From: JAGNKE01 sp965230245
GTDB lineage: Bacteria; Pseudomonadota; Alphaproteobacteria; Micavibrionales; Micavibrionaceae
Assembly (NCBI GenBank): GCA_965230245.1
Contig: OZ246000.1
Coordinates: 1,240,001 to 1,304,000 of the forward strand
Reading direction: 5' to 3'
Length of the DNA: 64,000 nt
The notes below the pieces were generated by a model. The model was not told where the DNA came from. It was given only the letters and a program-made list of their open reading frames with translations, and ran no database searches. Shown piece by piece: positions 34,822-42,551 of the stretch; positions within the stretch are counted from its first letter, which is position 1, and each line of letters opens with the position of its first letter. Made by a program: the position numbers and the translations under genes.

Positions 34822-37152
34822 ATGGTCCTTGCAACCAACCTTGGCTTCCCGCGCATCGGAGATATGCGCCAACTGAAAAAAGCAGTTGAAGCATACTGGA
34901 AAGGCAACAGCTCGAAAGAAGAGCTGCTGGCAACCGGTAAATCACTCAGAGCCCATAACTGGAAATTACAAAAAGACGCCGGCCTGGATCACGTGCCGTC
35001 CAACGACTTTTCTTTCTACGATCAGGTCCTTGACATGATCTGCACATTGGGAATGGTACCTTCACGTTATAAATGGGAAGGTAAGGACATCGACCTCGAC
35101 ACATATTTCGCAATGGCTCGCGGTGCGCAAAAAGACGGCGTAGACGTAACAGCCATGGAAATGACCAAGTGGTTCGACACGAACTATCACTACATTGTTC
35201 CCGAATTTGAAGAGGGGATGACGGCAAAATTGTCTTCAACCAAAATCTTTGACCAGTATCAGGAAGCAAAAGACCTTGGCATCCAGACGCGGCCCGTAAT
35301 CATAGGCCCCTTGACTTACCTGACGATCGGTAAGCGCCAGAATGAAGACATGGACTGGGGTCCGCTCTGGGAAAGTATCATGCCGGTTTACGAAGAGATC
35401 CTGAAAAAGCTGGAAAGCATGGGCGCAACCGATATCCAGATCGACGAGCCTTGTCTGGCAACGGATATGTGGGAAACGGCAGAAGAAACGTACAAACTAA
35501 CCTATGACAGAATCCGCGCGGCAACCAAAATGAACATTCTGGTCGCAACTTATTTTGACTCTCTCAGAGACAATGCGGACTTCACCTTTGCGCTCCCCGT
35601 CGATGCGATCCATATCGATCTGTGTCGAGGTCCGAATCAGGCCAACACCGCCGCCAACAACGCAGAAAAACTGCTGGACGAGGCGCTGAAAAAAATCGGT
35701 GACAAAACCTTGTCCATCGGTGTTGTGGATGGCCGTAACATCTGGAAAAACGACATTTCCAAATCTCTCGGCTTGATCGAAAAGGCGGTTGAAAAGCTGG
35801 GCAGTGACAAGGTTTATGTTGCCCCGAGCAGCTCTTTGCTGCACACGCCTGTTGATCTGAACAGCGAAACAGCCATGGATGATAAAATTAAAAACTGGCT
35901 GGCCTTCGCAACACAGAAACTGGACGAAATCGTAGTGATCGCCAAAGGTGCCAACGAAGGCCGCGGTGCAATCTCTGCTGAAATCGATGCCAGCAACGCC
36001 GTGCAGGAAGACCGCCGCACATCCAAACAAATTCACAACAACGAAGTGAAAGATCGTGTGAAGGCAATAACGCCTGAAATGAAGGAACGCAAATCTCCTT
36101 TCGCTCAGCGCCAGAAAGTGCAGCATGCTGCACTAAATCTGCCTCTTTACCCGACCACGACCATCGGCTCTTTCCCGCAAACGCAGGAAATCCGTAAGGC
36201 ACGCGCCCAATTCAAGAAAGGCGAAATCAATGACGCACAATACAAGGAAGCAATGGAAGCGGAAATCCGTGCCGTTGTAGACTTCCAGCATGAATGCGGT
36301 ATCGATATTCTGGTTCATGGCGAACCCGAGCGTAACGACATGGTTGAGTACTTCGGTGAGCAGCTTTCCGGCTTTACCTTCTCTAAGTTCGGCTGGGTTC
36401 AGTCCTACGGTTCACGCTGTGTAAAGCCGCCGATCATCTTCGGTGACGTCTCGCGCCCGACTGCGATGACTGTTGAATGGTCCAAATATGCGCAAGCCCA
36501 GACTGATAAAATCATGAAGGGTATGCTCACCGGACCGATCACAATCCTGCAATGGTCATTCGTGCGTGATGACCAGCCGCGCAGCGAAACATCCAAACAG
36601 ATTGCTCTGGCGATCCGTGACGAAGTCGCTGATCTGGAAAAAGCAGGCATCAAGATGATCCAGATTGACGAAGCGGCATTCCGTGAAGGTCTGCCACTGC
36701 GTAAGGCCGACTGGAAAGCCTATCTGGATAATGCGGTCGAAGACTTCCGCATCACATCTTGCTGTGTAGAAGACGAAACCCAGATCCACACACACATGTG
36801 CTACTCCGAATTCAACGATGTGATTGAATCAATCGCGGCAATGGATGCGGACGTGATCTCCATCGAATGTTCCCGTTCCCAAATGGAACTGCTGGAAGCT
36901 TTCACGGAGTTCAAATATCCGAACGAGATCGGCCCCGGTGTGTATGACATTCACTCACCACGTGTTCCGACAACACAGGAAATGGTAGACCTGCTCGACA
37001 AGGCGAAGAAAAACCTCGACGAGCGTCAAATTTGGGTCAACCCTGACTGTGGTCTGAAAACACGCGGCTGGCCGGAAGTCAAAGACTCCCTCAAACACAT
37101 GTGCGAGGCGGCCGAGCAAATGCGCGAAAAATCACAAGCAAAAGCAGCCTAA
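34822..37152 (+). CDS. metE: Cobalamin-independent methionine synthase
   Basis: The 776-aa protein is full-length MetE, a double TIM barrel. The C-terminal zinc site is complete: His658 and Cys660 in HTHMCYS, Glu682 in ISIECSR and Cys743 in NPDCGLKTRGWPEV. The N-terminal FPRIGDMRQLKKAVE region is also typical. It transfers the methyl group of methyl-tetrahydrofolate-triglutamate to homocysteine. AAGGAGG precedes the ATG. It is followed by a hairpin terminator. Having MetE close to MetF argues for a cobalamin-free methionine route. Confidence 0.97.
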   Translation: MVLATNLGFPRIGDMRQLKKAVEAYWKGNSSKEELLATGKSLRAHNWKLQKDAGLDHVPSNDFSFYDQVLDMICTLGMVPSRYKWEGKDIDLDTYFAMARGAQKDGVDVTAMEMTKWFDTNYHYIVPEFEEGMTAKLSSTKIFDQYQEAKDLGIQTRPVIIGPLTYLTIGKRQNEDMDWGPLWESIMPVYEEILKKLESMGATDIQIDEPCLATDMWETAEETYKLTYDRIRAATKMNILVATYFDSLRDNADFTFALPVDAIHIDLCRGPNQANTAANNAEKLLDEALKKIGDKTLSIGVVDGRNIWKNDISKSLGLIEKAVEKLGSDKVYVAPSSSLLHTPVDLNSETAMDDKIKNWLAFATQKLDEIVVIAKGANEGRGAISAEIDASNAVQEDRRTSKQIHNNEVKDRVKAITPEMKERKSPFAQRQKVQHAALNLPLYPTTTIGSFPQTQEIRKARAQFKKGEINDAQYKEAMEAEIRAVVDFQHECGIDILVHGEPERNDMVEYFGEQLSGFTFSKFGWVQSYGSRCVKPPIIFGDVSRPTAMTVEWSKYAQAQTDKIMKGMLTGPITILQWSFVRDDQPRSETSKQIALAIRDEVADLEKAGIKMIQIDEAAFREGLPLRKADWKAYLDNAVEDFRITSCCVEDETQIHTHMCYSEFNDVIESIAAMDADVISIECSRSQMELLEAFTEFKYPNEIGPGVYDIHSPRVPTTQEMVDLLDKAKKNLDERQIWVNPDCGLKTRGWPEVKDSLKHMCEAAEQMREKSQAKAA

Positions 37153-37180
37153 GGCTTTGATTTCGATTAAGAATAAATAA

Positions 37181-37210
37181 AAAAGGTCCGCCGCAGCGGG
37201 CCTTTTCTTT
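37181..37210 (+). terminator. Rho-independent terminator after metE
   Basis: AAAAGGTCCGC pairs with GCGGGCCTTTT (one T-G wobble) around a CGCA loop, followed by CTTTT. It begins 28 bases after the metE stop and ends 56 bases before the next ATG, so the HAD-like gene should have its own promoter. Confidence 0.8.
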
Positions 37211-37266
37211 TGACAGGAGATGCCTTAAAGAAATACCATAATAAAAACAAAAAATGACAGGGGGAA

Positions 37267-38163
37267 ATGGCGCAACTCTTCGACAGAGAAAATCCGTATC
37301 AGCACACCGACATAATCAAGGGCGTGATCCTTGATAATGACAACACGCTGTACCGAGAGCCTGATGATGCGCCGCAATACCATCAGGGTGCAGCAATTCT
37401 CGCTGTTCAAAATCAGTTACCTGACATGGATGAAGAAGACATTCGCGCGGCAATGTTTGAGAGCAAGAAAAAACACGGAAGCTCTCTGGACGCGTTCGAA
37501 ATCGAACACGGTTTGGATATGGAGCAGCTTCGCGAAGACCACTACCGTTTCCTGATCGAACTCACACAGGATAGCGATTTTTTTGCGGACGTGGAAACCC
37601 CGCGTGTCAGTCTCGAAGACATGCAGCTTTCAGGTATTGGTCTGTACATCGCCACGCACGGTAATGACGAATGGACGAATTACACGCTCCACCAAAACAG
37701 GATTGCGGATATGTTTGACGATGCCGGCGGCATCATTCACAAGGACGATGTGCCCGATCATAAGGGCAAAAACAAAGGCCCCGAAATGCTAAACGCCTTG
37801 CTCGATCAAATCGGCGAACCGCAGCAAAGCGTTGGAAGCGCACATCTGCGCGGCGCGGAATACGCAATGGTCGATGATCAGGCACACAACCTAAAATATG
37901 CCAAAGAACTCGGCATGATGACGATCCTCGTCGATGACCATGGTATCACCCCGCCGGACAAACTTCCCGCCTATGTCGATATTGTGGTACGGGATAGAAG
38001 CGACATCGCCCCCGCAGTTCTGCGCAGCAATTACGCACTGACTTTGGCCGAATATGAAGTAGAAAATGAACAGGACTTCGCAGCTATGATCGGGGCAGGG
38101 GTATCACTTCACGGTTTTGAAGACACAGGCCATGACCCGACCGGCGGCTTCCATAACAACTAG
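37267..38163 (+). CDS. HAD-superfamily hydrolase-like protein
   Basis: The 298-aa protein has the HAD motif I as VILDNDNTLY (Asp23 nucleophile, Asp25), in the place of the usual FDxDNTLY. Motif II is weak in YIATHGNDEW (Thr/Asn), and the acidic motif IV appears in YAMVDDQAHNLKYAKELG. It is typical of phosphatases with an alpha-helical cap. Its C-terminal region (from about 240) is unusual and polar. CAGGGGG precedes the ATG. Its stop overlaps the convergent 87-aa gene by four bases. Substrate unknown. Confidence 0.7.
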   Translation: MAQLFDRENPYQHTDIIKGVILDNDNTLYREPDDAPQYHQGAAILAVQNQLPDMDEEDIRAAMFESKKKHGSSLDAFEIEHGLDMEQLREDHYRFLIELTQDSDFFADVETPRVSLEDMQLSGIGLYIATHGNDEWTNYTLHQNRIADMFDDAGGIIHKDDVPDHKGKNKGPEMLNALLDQIGEPQQSVGSAHLRGAEYAMVDDQAHNLKYAKELGMMTILVDDHGITPPDKLPAYVDIVVRDRSDIAPAVLRSNYALTLAEYEVENEQDFAAMIGAGVSLHGFEDTGHDPTGGFHNN

Positions 38164-38423
38164 CGTTTTTCCGGTCTGAACGCAGCAAACATCATCGCAC
38201 CGCCTATCGCAAAACACATGGAAACCAGAACCCAGAACTCCGTCGGATCCTCATCGACTTTTACGATTTTGCGAATGGAGCTGCTGCCGTGACTGATCGG
38301 AATTTCACCTGTAAAACAAAAGTATCCTCCGGCGGCAAGGAACGCCATACCGCCCAAACCGAGTATCCGTTTCAACAATTTTTTAGCGTTCTCAATATCT
38401 TCAGGAGTGGCTTTTTTGCTCAT
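38160..38423 (-). CDS. Small two-helix membrane protein
   Basis: The 87-aa product has two membrane helices (LGLGGMAFLAAGGYFCF and FWVLVSMCFAIGGAMMFAAF), separated by a short polar loop. It has a charged start (KKATPEDIENAKKLLKR) and a positively charged end. No family recognised. It is convergent with the HAD-like gene, with a four-base overlap. It lies downstream of the RsmB-like gene, with a gap of about 60 bases on the same strand. Confidence 0.55.
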   Translation of the reverse strand: MSKKATPEDIENAKKLLKRILGLGGMAFLAAGGYFCFTGEIPISHGSSSIRKIVKVDEDPTEFWVLVSMCFAIGGAMMFAAFRPEKR

Positions 38424-38484
38424 AATAAAACAGCGTATGAGGTCTCAGAAGTTTCTGCAAGAGCTTCATGATCAAAGAAAGGCA

Positions 38485-39774
38485 CTAGGCCACTTTTCTC
38501 TGCAAGACTGCAGCAAAAAAACCGTCTGTCTTATGACGTTTCGGCGTAAGTCGCATATAGGGACTGCCTAGCCCCAAAGCCTCATCAATCGGCAGGATCT
38601 CGAAATCACTATTGCGCTCTAAAAATGCTGCAACCTGATTTTCATTTTCATCCGGCAGCAAAGAGCAGGTCGCATAAACAAGTTTGCCGCCGGGCTTAAC
38701 CGCATTCTTGGCTTTATCCATGATCTCGGCCTGTACGGGGATGAGTTCCTCCATCGAAGGCCCGTAAACACGCCAGCGCATATCGGGGTTGCGCCGCCAT
38801 GTTCCCGTCCCTGTGCAGGGCACATCGAGAAGCACAATATCAAACTTACCCTTCTGGCGTTTCAGCCAGCGGCGTTGCTTCTCATCACTCAATGGACGAA
38901 GCTCGATAATATCCGCCAGATTCGATTTCTTATAACGTGCTTTACCTTTCATCAGGCGCTTCTCATCCAGATCCATCGCAACAATACGTCCTTTACGCAT
39001 CATCGCCGCTGCCAGAGCCAAAGTTTTACCGCCTGCACCTGCACAATAATCCAGAACCTGCATACCCGGCTCCGCCCCGCACATCGCAGCAATCAACTGG
39101 GAACCCTCATCCTGTATCTCGATCCAGCCCTTGTTAAACGCTTTGGTTTTGGACAAAAAAGCCTTCCCTTCGCAGCGCAAACCCCAAGGAGAGTAGGGCG
39201 TCTCACTCGTCTTGACGCCGTCCGCTTCTAGAAATTGCTGCACCTTTTCGCGCGTTGCCAAGAAGCCATTCACCCGCAGATCAAGTGTTGCAGGCTCCAA
39301 CATAGCTTCCATCTCCGCGGCAAAATCATCTCCGAAATAGGCACGAATTTTCTCTTCATAAAGCGCAGGGCATTCTACCCGAAGACTCTCGGGTATATCT
39401 TTATGATACAAATCCTGACCGATCAATTTTTTAGCCAGTGTCAACTCGTCCTCACTTAAAACATCGGGCGCATATTGTGAGCTGTCGAACAAATCACCAA
39501 AGCGTTTCTCGTCAATCTGCTCCCCGAGCGCGAGCCAGGCAATAACACGGTGACGTGGAATATCCTCCGCCCCCGTTTTTTCAAGCCACCAACCCAGCCG
39601 CCCATGCGCCCGCGTCATATCATAAATCCGCTCGGCAATCTCGCGGCGGTCTTTCGATCCGATATAACGGCGTACACGCATGTAATCCCCAACAACACTG
39701 TCGAGGGGAACGCGGGAAATATGGCCTTTTTCAAGAATATCAATCGTGGCCTGAATTCGGGATGCTGGTTTCAT
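38485..39774 (-). CDS. RsmB/NOP family rRNA (cytosine-5) methyltransferase
   Basis: The 429-aa protein has the SAM-binding motif VLDYCAGAGGKTLALAAAM and motif IV DVPCTGTGTWRRNPDMRW. Motif VI is YATCSLLPDENENQV, with the two catalytic cysteines. An N-terminal NusB-like helical domain precedes it. It methylates cytosine in rRNA. The ATG at 39774 (MKPASRIQATI) is preferred over a TTG at 39804. The exact site, for example m5C967, is by family inference. The terminator of the upstream acidic gene lies just before it, so it needs its own promoter or read-through. Confidence 0.9.
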   Translation of the reverse strand: MKPASRIQATIDILEKGHISRVPLDSVVGDYMRVRRYIGSKDRREIAERIYDMTRAHGRLGWWLEKTGAEDIPRHRVIAWLALGEQIDEKRFGDLFDSSQYAPDVLSEDELTLAKKLIGQDLYHKDIPESLRVECPALYEEKIRAYFGDDFAAEMEAMLEPATLDLRVNGFLATREKVQQFLEADGVKTSETPYSPWGLRCEGKAFLSKTKAFNKGWIEIQDEGSQLIAAMCGAEPGMQVLDYCAGAGGKTLALAAAMMRKGRIVAMDLDEKRLMKGKARYKKSNLADIIELRPLSDEKQRRWLKRQKGKFDIVLLDVPCTGTGTWRRNPDMRWRVYGPSMEELIPVQAEIMDKAKNAVKPGGKLVYATCSLLPDENENQVAAFLERNSDFEILPIDEALGLGSPYMRLTPKRHKTDGFFAAVLQRKVA

Positions 39775-39812
39775 GGTTGCTGGTTTTATCGCGTATGGCC
39801 GCAAAAGCCAAT

Positions 39813-39850
39813 AAAAAAGCTTGGCCGGAAGGAAATCGCGGCCAAGCTCT
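39813..39850 (-). terminator. Rho-independent terminator after the acidic secreted gene
   Basis: On the minus strand AGAGCTTGGCC pairs with GGCCAAGCT around a 13-base loop, followed by TTTTTATT. It lies 37 bases after the final TAA of the acidic reading frame and just before the rsmB-like start. Confidence 0.7.
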
Positions 39851-39886
39851 AGCTTTTAAGTCTTTAGTTTTAATTCTGTTCAGGAA

Positions 39887-40144
39887 TTACATGTCGTGAT
39901 CGATATCTTCTTCCATTGTCGCGTCATCGTCTGTCGTCCATTCCAGATCGTCTTCAGCTTCATCATCCGCATGCTATTCGTCAGTCTCTAAAGCATCGTC
40001 TTCATAAAGCTCTGTGCCTTCATCAAGAACTTCATCAGCAGCAGCTTCTGCTTCTATCGTCGCGTGATCATCAGCAAACGCCGGAACACCGGAAAATGTG
40101 AGTGCCACAAAACACGTAGCCGCCAGTAATAAGTACTTTTTCAT
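39887..40144 (-). pseudogene. Small acidic secreted protein interrupted by an in-frame TAG
   Basis: The frame starts with a clean signal peptide, MKKYLLLAATCFVALTFSGV, cleaved near AFADD. It continues as an acidic chain (EAAADEVLDEGTELYEDDA) to an amber codon at 39976-39974 after 56 codons. In the same frame, without a shift, a further 28 codons of the same acidic style follow (DDEAEDDLEWTTDDDA) to TAA, and a terminator lies 37 bases beyond. Composition and frame continuity suggest one ancestral protein of about 85 aa cut by a point mutation, or a readthrough product. The 56-aa product would still be secreted. No family recognised. Confidence 0.6.
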
Positions 40145-40318
40145 TCGTTCTTTTCCTTATAAAAGAAGCTTCACGGAACGCCCGCAAAGACGCAGAATTT
40201 TATTCCTGTTTTAGTGGATTTGACAATTAAATTGTGTACGCGAGCGCATAATTTTTTACAGGCTCAAAGGTAAGAATAAACCAGACTGGGAAAGAAAAAG
40301 CGGGTGCAGAAATAAATG

Positions 40319-40347
40319 TTGACAAACTACCAACTAGTAGGTATTGT
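40319..40347 (+). promoter_or_regulatory. tetR promoter with operator in the spacer
   Basis: TTGACA at 40319-40324 and TATTGT at 40342-40347 are separated by 17 bases. The near-palindrome TACCAACTAGTAGGTA (40328-40343) fills the spacer. Transcription would start about at 40354, which is the A of the ATG, and no ribosome site is seen, so a leaderless message is likely. A repressor bound to the spacer would block polymerase, giving autoregulation. Confidence 0.65.
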
Positions 40348-40353
40348 AAAAGT

Positions 40354-40911
40354 ATGAATAGAAAAGATGAAATATTAAAACATGCAGGCGACCTAATCCA
40401 GACGAAGGGATATAAGGGCTTCTCCTATGCAGATCTTTCAAAGAGGCTTGGCATAACCAAGGCCAGTATTCACCACCACTATCCTTCTAAAGAAGAGTTG
40501 GGGTTGGCATATTGCGCACACAAGAAAGACCGGTTGACGCAACTGCGCGCCGAACTCGGCACAAAGAAATCCGCCAAAGAAAAACTCTCCGCTTACATGG
40601 GTAAGCTGAGCAGCTGTAAAGACGGAAAAATGTGCGGAATCAGTGCCATGCAATCTGATGTCGCTGATATGGCGCCAGAGCTATCCAGAGCCGTCCGCCA
40701 ACTAACGGAAGACGATATCAATATTGTTGCCGAAATGCTGGCCGAAGGAAAGGCACAAAAGGAATTCAACTTCGACATTAGCGCTCACGAGCAGGCTATG
40801 ATCATCACAACAGCATTAAAAGGAGCCCTGATGATCGGACGTGTAAAAGAAGACGATTCTTTTGAAAAAATTTGTAACGCTCTGATGAAGGCCATCGAAT
40901 ACAAATCATAG
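40354..40911 (+). CDS. TetR/AcrR-family transcriptional regulator
   Basis: The 185-aa protein has an N-terminal TetR helix-turn-helix (residues 20-45: KGYKGFSYADLSKRLGITKA then SIHHHYPSKEELG). A helical ligand/dimer domain follows with Cys89 and Cys94-type residues (SSCKDGKMCGISAM). These two nearby cysteines might sense oxidants or electrophiles; this is inference. It probably represses its own gene and the downstream pair through the two CCAACTAGTAG sites. Length is typical. Confidence 0.88.
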   Translation: MNRKDEILKHAGDLIQTKGYKGFSYADLSKRLGITKASIHHHYPSKEELGLAYCAHKKDRLTQLRAELGTKKSAKEKLSAYMGKLSSCKDGKMCGISAMQSDVADMAPELSRAVRQLTEDDINIVAEMLAEGKAQKEFNFDISAHEQAMIITTALKGALMIGRVKEDDSFEKICNALMKAIEYKS

Positions 40912-40939
40912 CAAAGAGATTTTTTTTAACCTCAAAACC

Positions 40940-40955
40940 AACCAACTAGTAGATA
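40940..40955 (+). promoter_or_regulatory. Second predicted TetR operator
   Basis: AACCAACTAGTAGATA repeats 12 consecutive bases (ACCAACTAGTAG) of the site in the tetR promoter. It lies 13 bases upstream of the small gene at 40968 and just before its AAGGA ribosome site, so it is placed to control the downstream small-protein/CMD unit. The -35 element is not clear. Confidence 0.6.
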
Positions 40956-40967
40956 AAGGAAAAGACC

Positions 40968-41126
40968 ATGACACATGCAAAACTACACAGAGAAGTACCC
41001 GTAATCGGAGAGGCTTTGGCCTACGGCCGGGAAGACATGAACCGTTTAATGCGCGAAGTCCTCGCGACCGAAGGCATTCGCAACTATCACGGAAACATCA
41101 ACAAACATTTTACAGTGGAATCATAA
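40968..41126 (+). CDS. 52-aa small protein in the TetR regulon
   Basis: The frame encodes MTHAKLHREVPVIGEALAYG, continues with EDMNRLMREVLATEGIRNYH, and ends with HFTVES. AAGGA lies eight bases before the ATG, and the operator lies just upstream. The product is soluble, with no cysteine and no signal peptide. It precedes the CMD-family gene by 33 bases and is probably co-regulated with it. No family recognised; the ribosome site and position are the main support. Confidence 0.55.
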   Translation: MTHAKLHREVPVIGEALAYGREDMNRLMREVLATEGIRNYHGNINKHFTVES

Positions 41127-41159
41127 CTATAGGCAGTACAAAGAAAGGAAAGTGTAACC

Positions 41160-41738
41160 ATGACAAATTTCAACTTATACAATAAGCAAAATGCTCCGGA
41201 AAAATCCGCACCTCTTTTGGAAAAACTGGAATCCAAATATGGGTTTGTTCCGAATATATTTGCACACATGGCCGAAAGCCCTTTGCCTATAGAGTTATAT
41301 AGTTTCGGACAAGACTTGGTGAATGCAAAGGGAACGCTTTCCAGCGAGGAAGTAAACATCGTTCAGTTGGCAACCAGTGTAGAAAATGAATGCGAGTTCT
41401 GTGTACCGGCGCACTCAACGCTGGCCCGCCACAACTTCAAAACCGATGATGCAGTTATCGACGCTATTCGTGACGGCATCGACGGCCCCGACTCCCGCGT
41501 CAACGCACTGGTCAATTTTACCAAAAGTGTTACGGCAAAACGTGGACATGTTTCTGATAATGAATTAAATCAGTTCTTATCCGCCGGCTTTACAAAAGAA
41601 CAAATATTCGAAGTACTTACCATTGTGGCTTATAAAGTTCTCACGAATTACACCAGTGCAATCGCAGATACCAGACCCAATCCGCAATTCGCGGGTGAGG
41701 CTTGGACTGCTCCGTCAAAGCGAAATGAGGCAGCGTAG
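41160..41738 (+). CDS. Carboxymuconolactone decarboxylase (AhpD-like) family protein
   Basis: The 192-aa protein has the AhpD-like redox motif ENECEFCVPAHSTLAR (CxxC plus following His), typical of alkylhydroperoxidase-type CMD proteins. Helices around GTLSSEEVNIVQLA and VNALVNFTKSVTAKRG fit the family. These enzymes reduce peroxides or act in lactone metabolism. AAGGAAAG lies about 11 bases before the ATG. It is the last gene of the TetR-controlled unit and is followed by a terminator. A peroxide- or electrophile-response role is inferred. Confidence 0.85.
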   Translation: MTNFNLYNKQNAPEKSAPLLEKLESKYGFVPNIFAHMAESPLPIELYSFGQDLVNAKGTLSSEEVNIVQLATSVENECEFCVPAHSTLARHNFKTDDAVIDAIRDGIDGPDSRVNALVNFTKSVTAKRGHVSDNELNQFLSAGFTKEQIFEVLTIVAYKVLTNYTSAIADTRPNPQFAGEAWTAPSKRNEAA

Positions 41739-41777
41739 AAAAAGGCAAATTTCCTCCTAGTCCAATTGAGAACCGAT

Positions 41778-41806
41778 ACTCCCGCTACAATGCGGGAGTT
41801 TTTTTT
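41778..41806 (+). terminator. Rho-independent terminator after the CMD gene
   Basis: ACTCCCGC pairs with GCGGGAGT around the loop TACAAT, directly followed by a run of eight T. It starts about 40 bases after the CMD stop codon. Strong and perfect stem. Confidence 0.9.
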
Positions 41807-41831
41807 GAAGGTGGTAAGGTTATGTGGAAAG

Positions 41832-42551
41832 TCACAAAAGGACTTTGAGAATCAGGAACAGCGCCGAACAAGCCAGCAAAATCTCGATCGCAGCAAAAAA
41901 TCGCTTTTGAGGAACTTTAGTATGCAGTTTTTGCCCTAGAAAAAGCGCCAGTAAAAACCCCGGATAGGCCATCACCGCCATCATGAAAATCTGCCATGTC
42001 ATCATCTCTGTGCCCAAAGTCCCGACAAGACGCGGAATGTTGGAAAGAAACAAAATCGCCGTAATATTCGCACGAAATTCTGATGTATTCTTGGCCTTAT
42101 CCTTAAGGTAGAGGATAAACGCAGGACCGCCGCCGCCGATCATCGCATTGATCGTACCGCCCAGACCGCTGGCAAGATGCACACCACCTGCTTTAATCAC
42201 GCGCCCGAGAGGATCAATCTTCGTATGCGTGCGGAGTAGATGCAGGATGATGTAAGTCGCCAACACGATCCGCATAACATCCGCACTTAAATAATTGAGC
42301 AGGAAAATCCCAAGAGCAACCCCGACAATCGTTGCGGGGATCATCCGCTTAATATGCGGCCAGCTCACGTCTTTGTGAATTTTGATAAGCAGCCAGCCCA
42401 TGGAGATTTGAAAAATACTCACCATGGTAACGACATCCTGAACAGGCATAAAAAGACTCAGTAGCGGAATGGAAATCAATCCGCCGCCAAAGCCCAATAA
42501 ACTTTGCGCAAAAAACGCAAAGGCAATAATAACGATAGATAGTAGCGTCAA
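41832..42551 (-). CDS. TauE/SafE family membrane exporter-like protein
   Basis: The 239-aa protein has about eight membrane helices. Its first repeat has FFAQSLLGFGGGLISIPLLS and the second has LASGLGGTINAMIGGGGPAF, the TauE/SafE pattern. It starts at TTG overlapping the guaB stop (TTGA), so translation is probably coupled to guaB. A second TauE/SafE gene is at 12531 but is not closely similar by eye. Substrate (sulfite, organosulfonate or other anion) unknown. Confidence 0.85.
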   Translation of the reverse strand: MTLLSIVIIAFAFFAQSLLGFGGGLISIPLLSLFMPVQDVVTMVSIFQISMGWLLIKIHKDVSWPHIKRMIPATIVGVALGIFLLNYLSADVMRIVLATYIILHLLRTHTKIDPLGRVIKAGGVHLASGLGGTINAMIGGGGPAFILYLKDKAKNTSEFRANITAILFLSNIPRLVGTLGTEMMTWQIFMMAVMAYPGFLLALFLGQKLHTKVPQKRFFAAIEILLACSALFLILKVLL

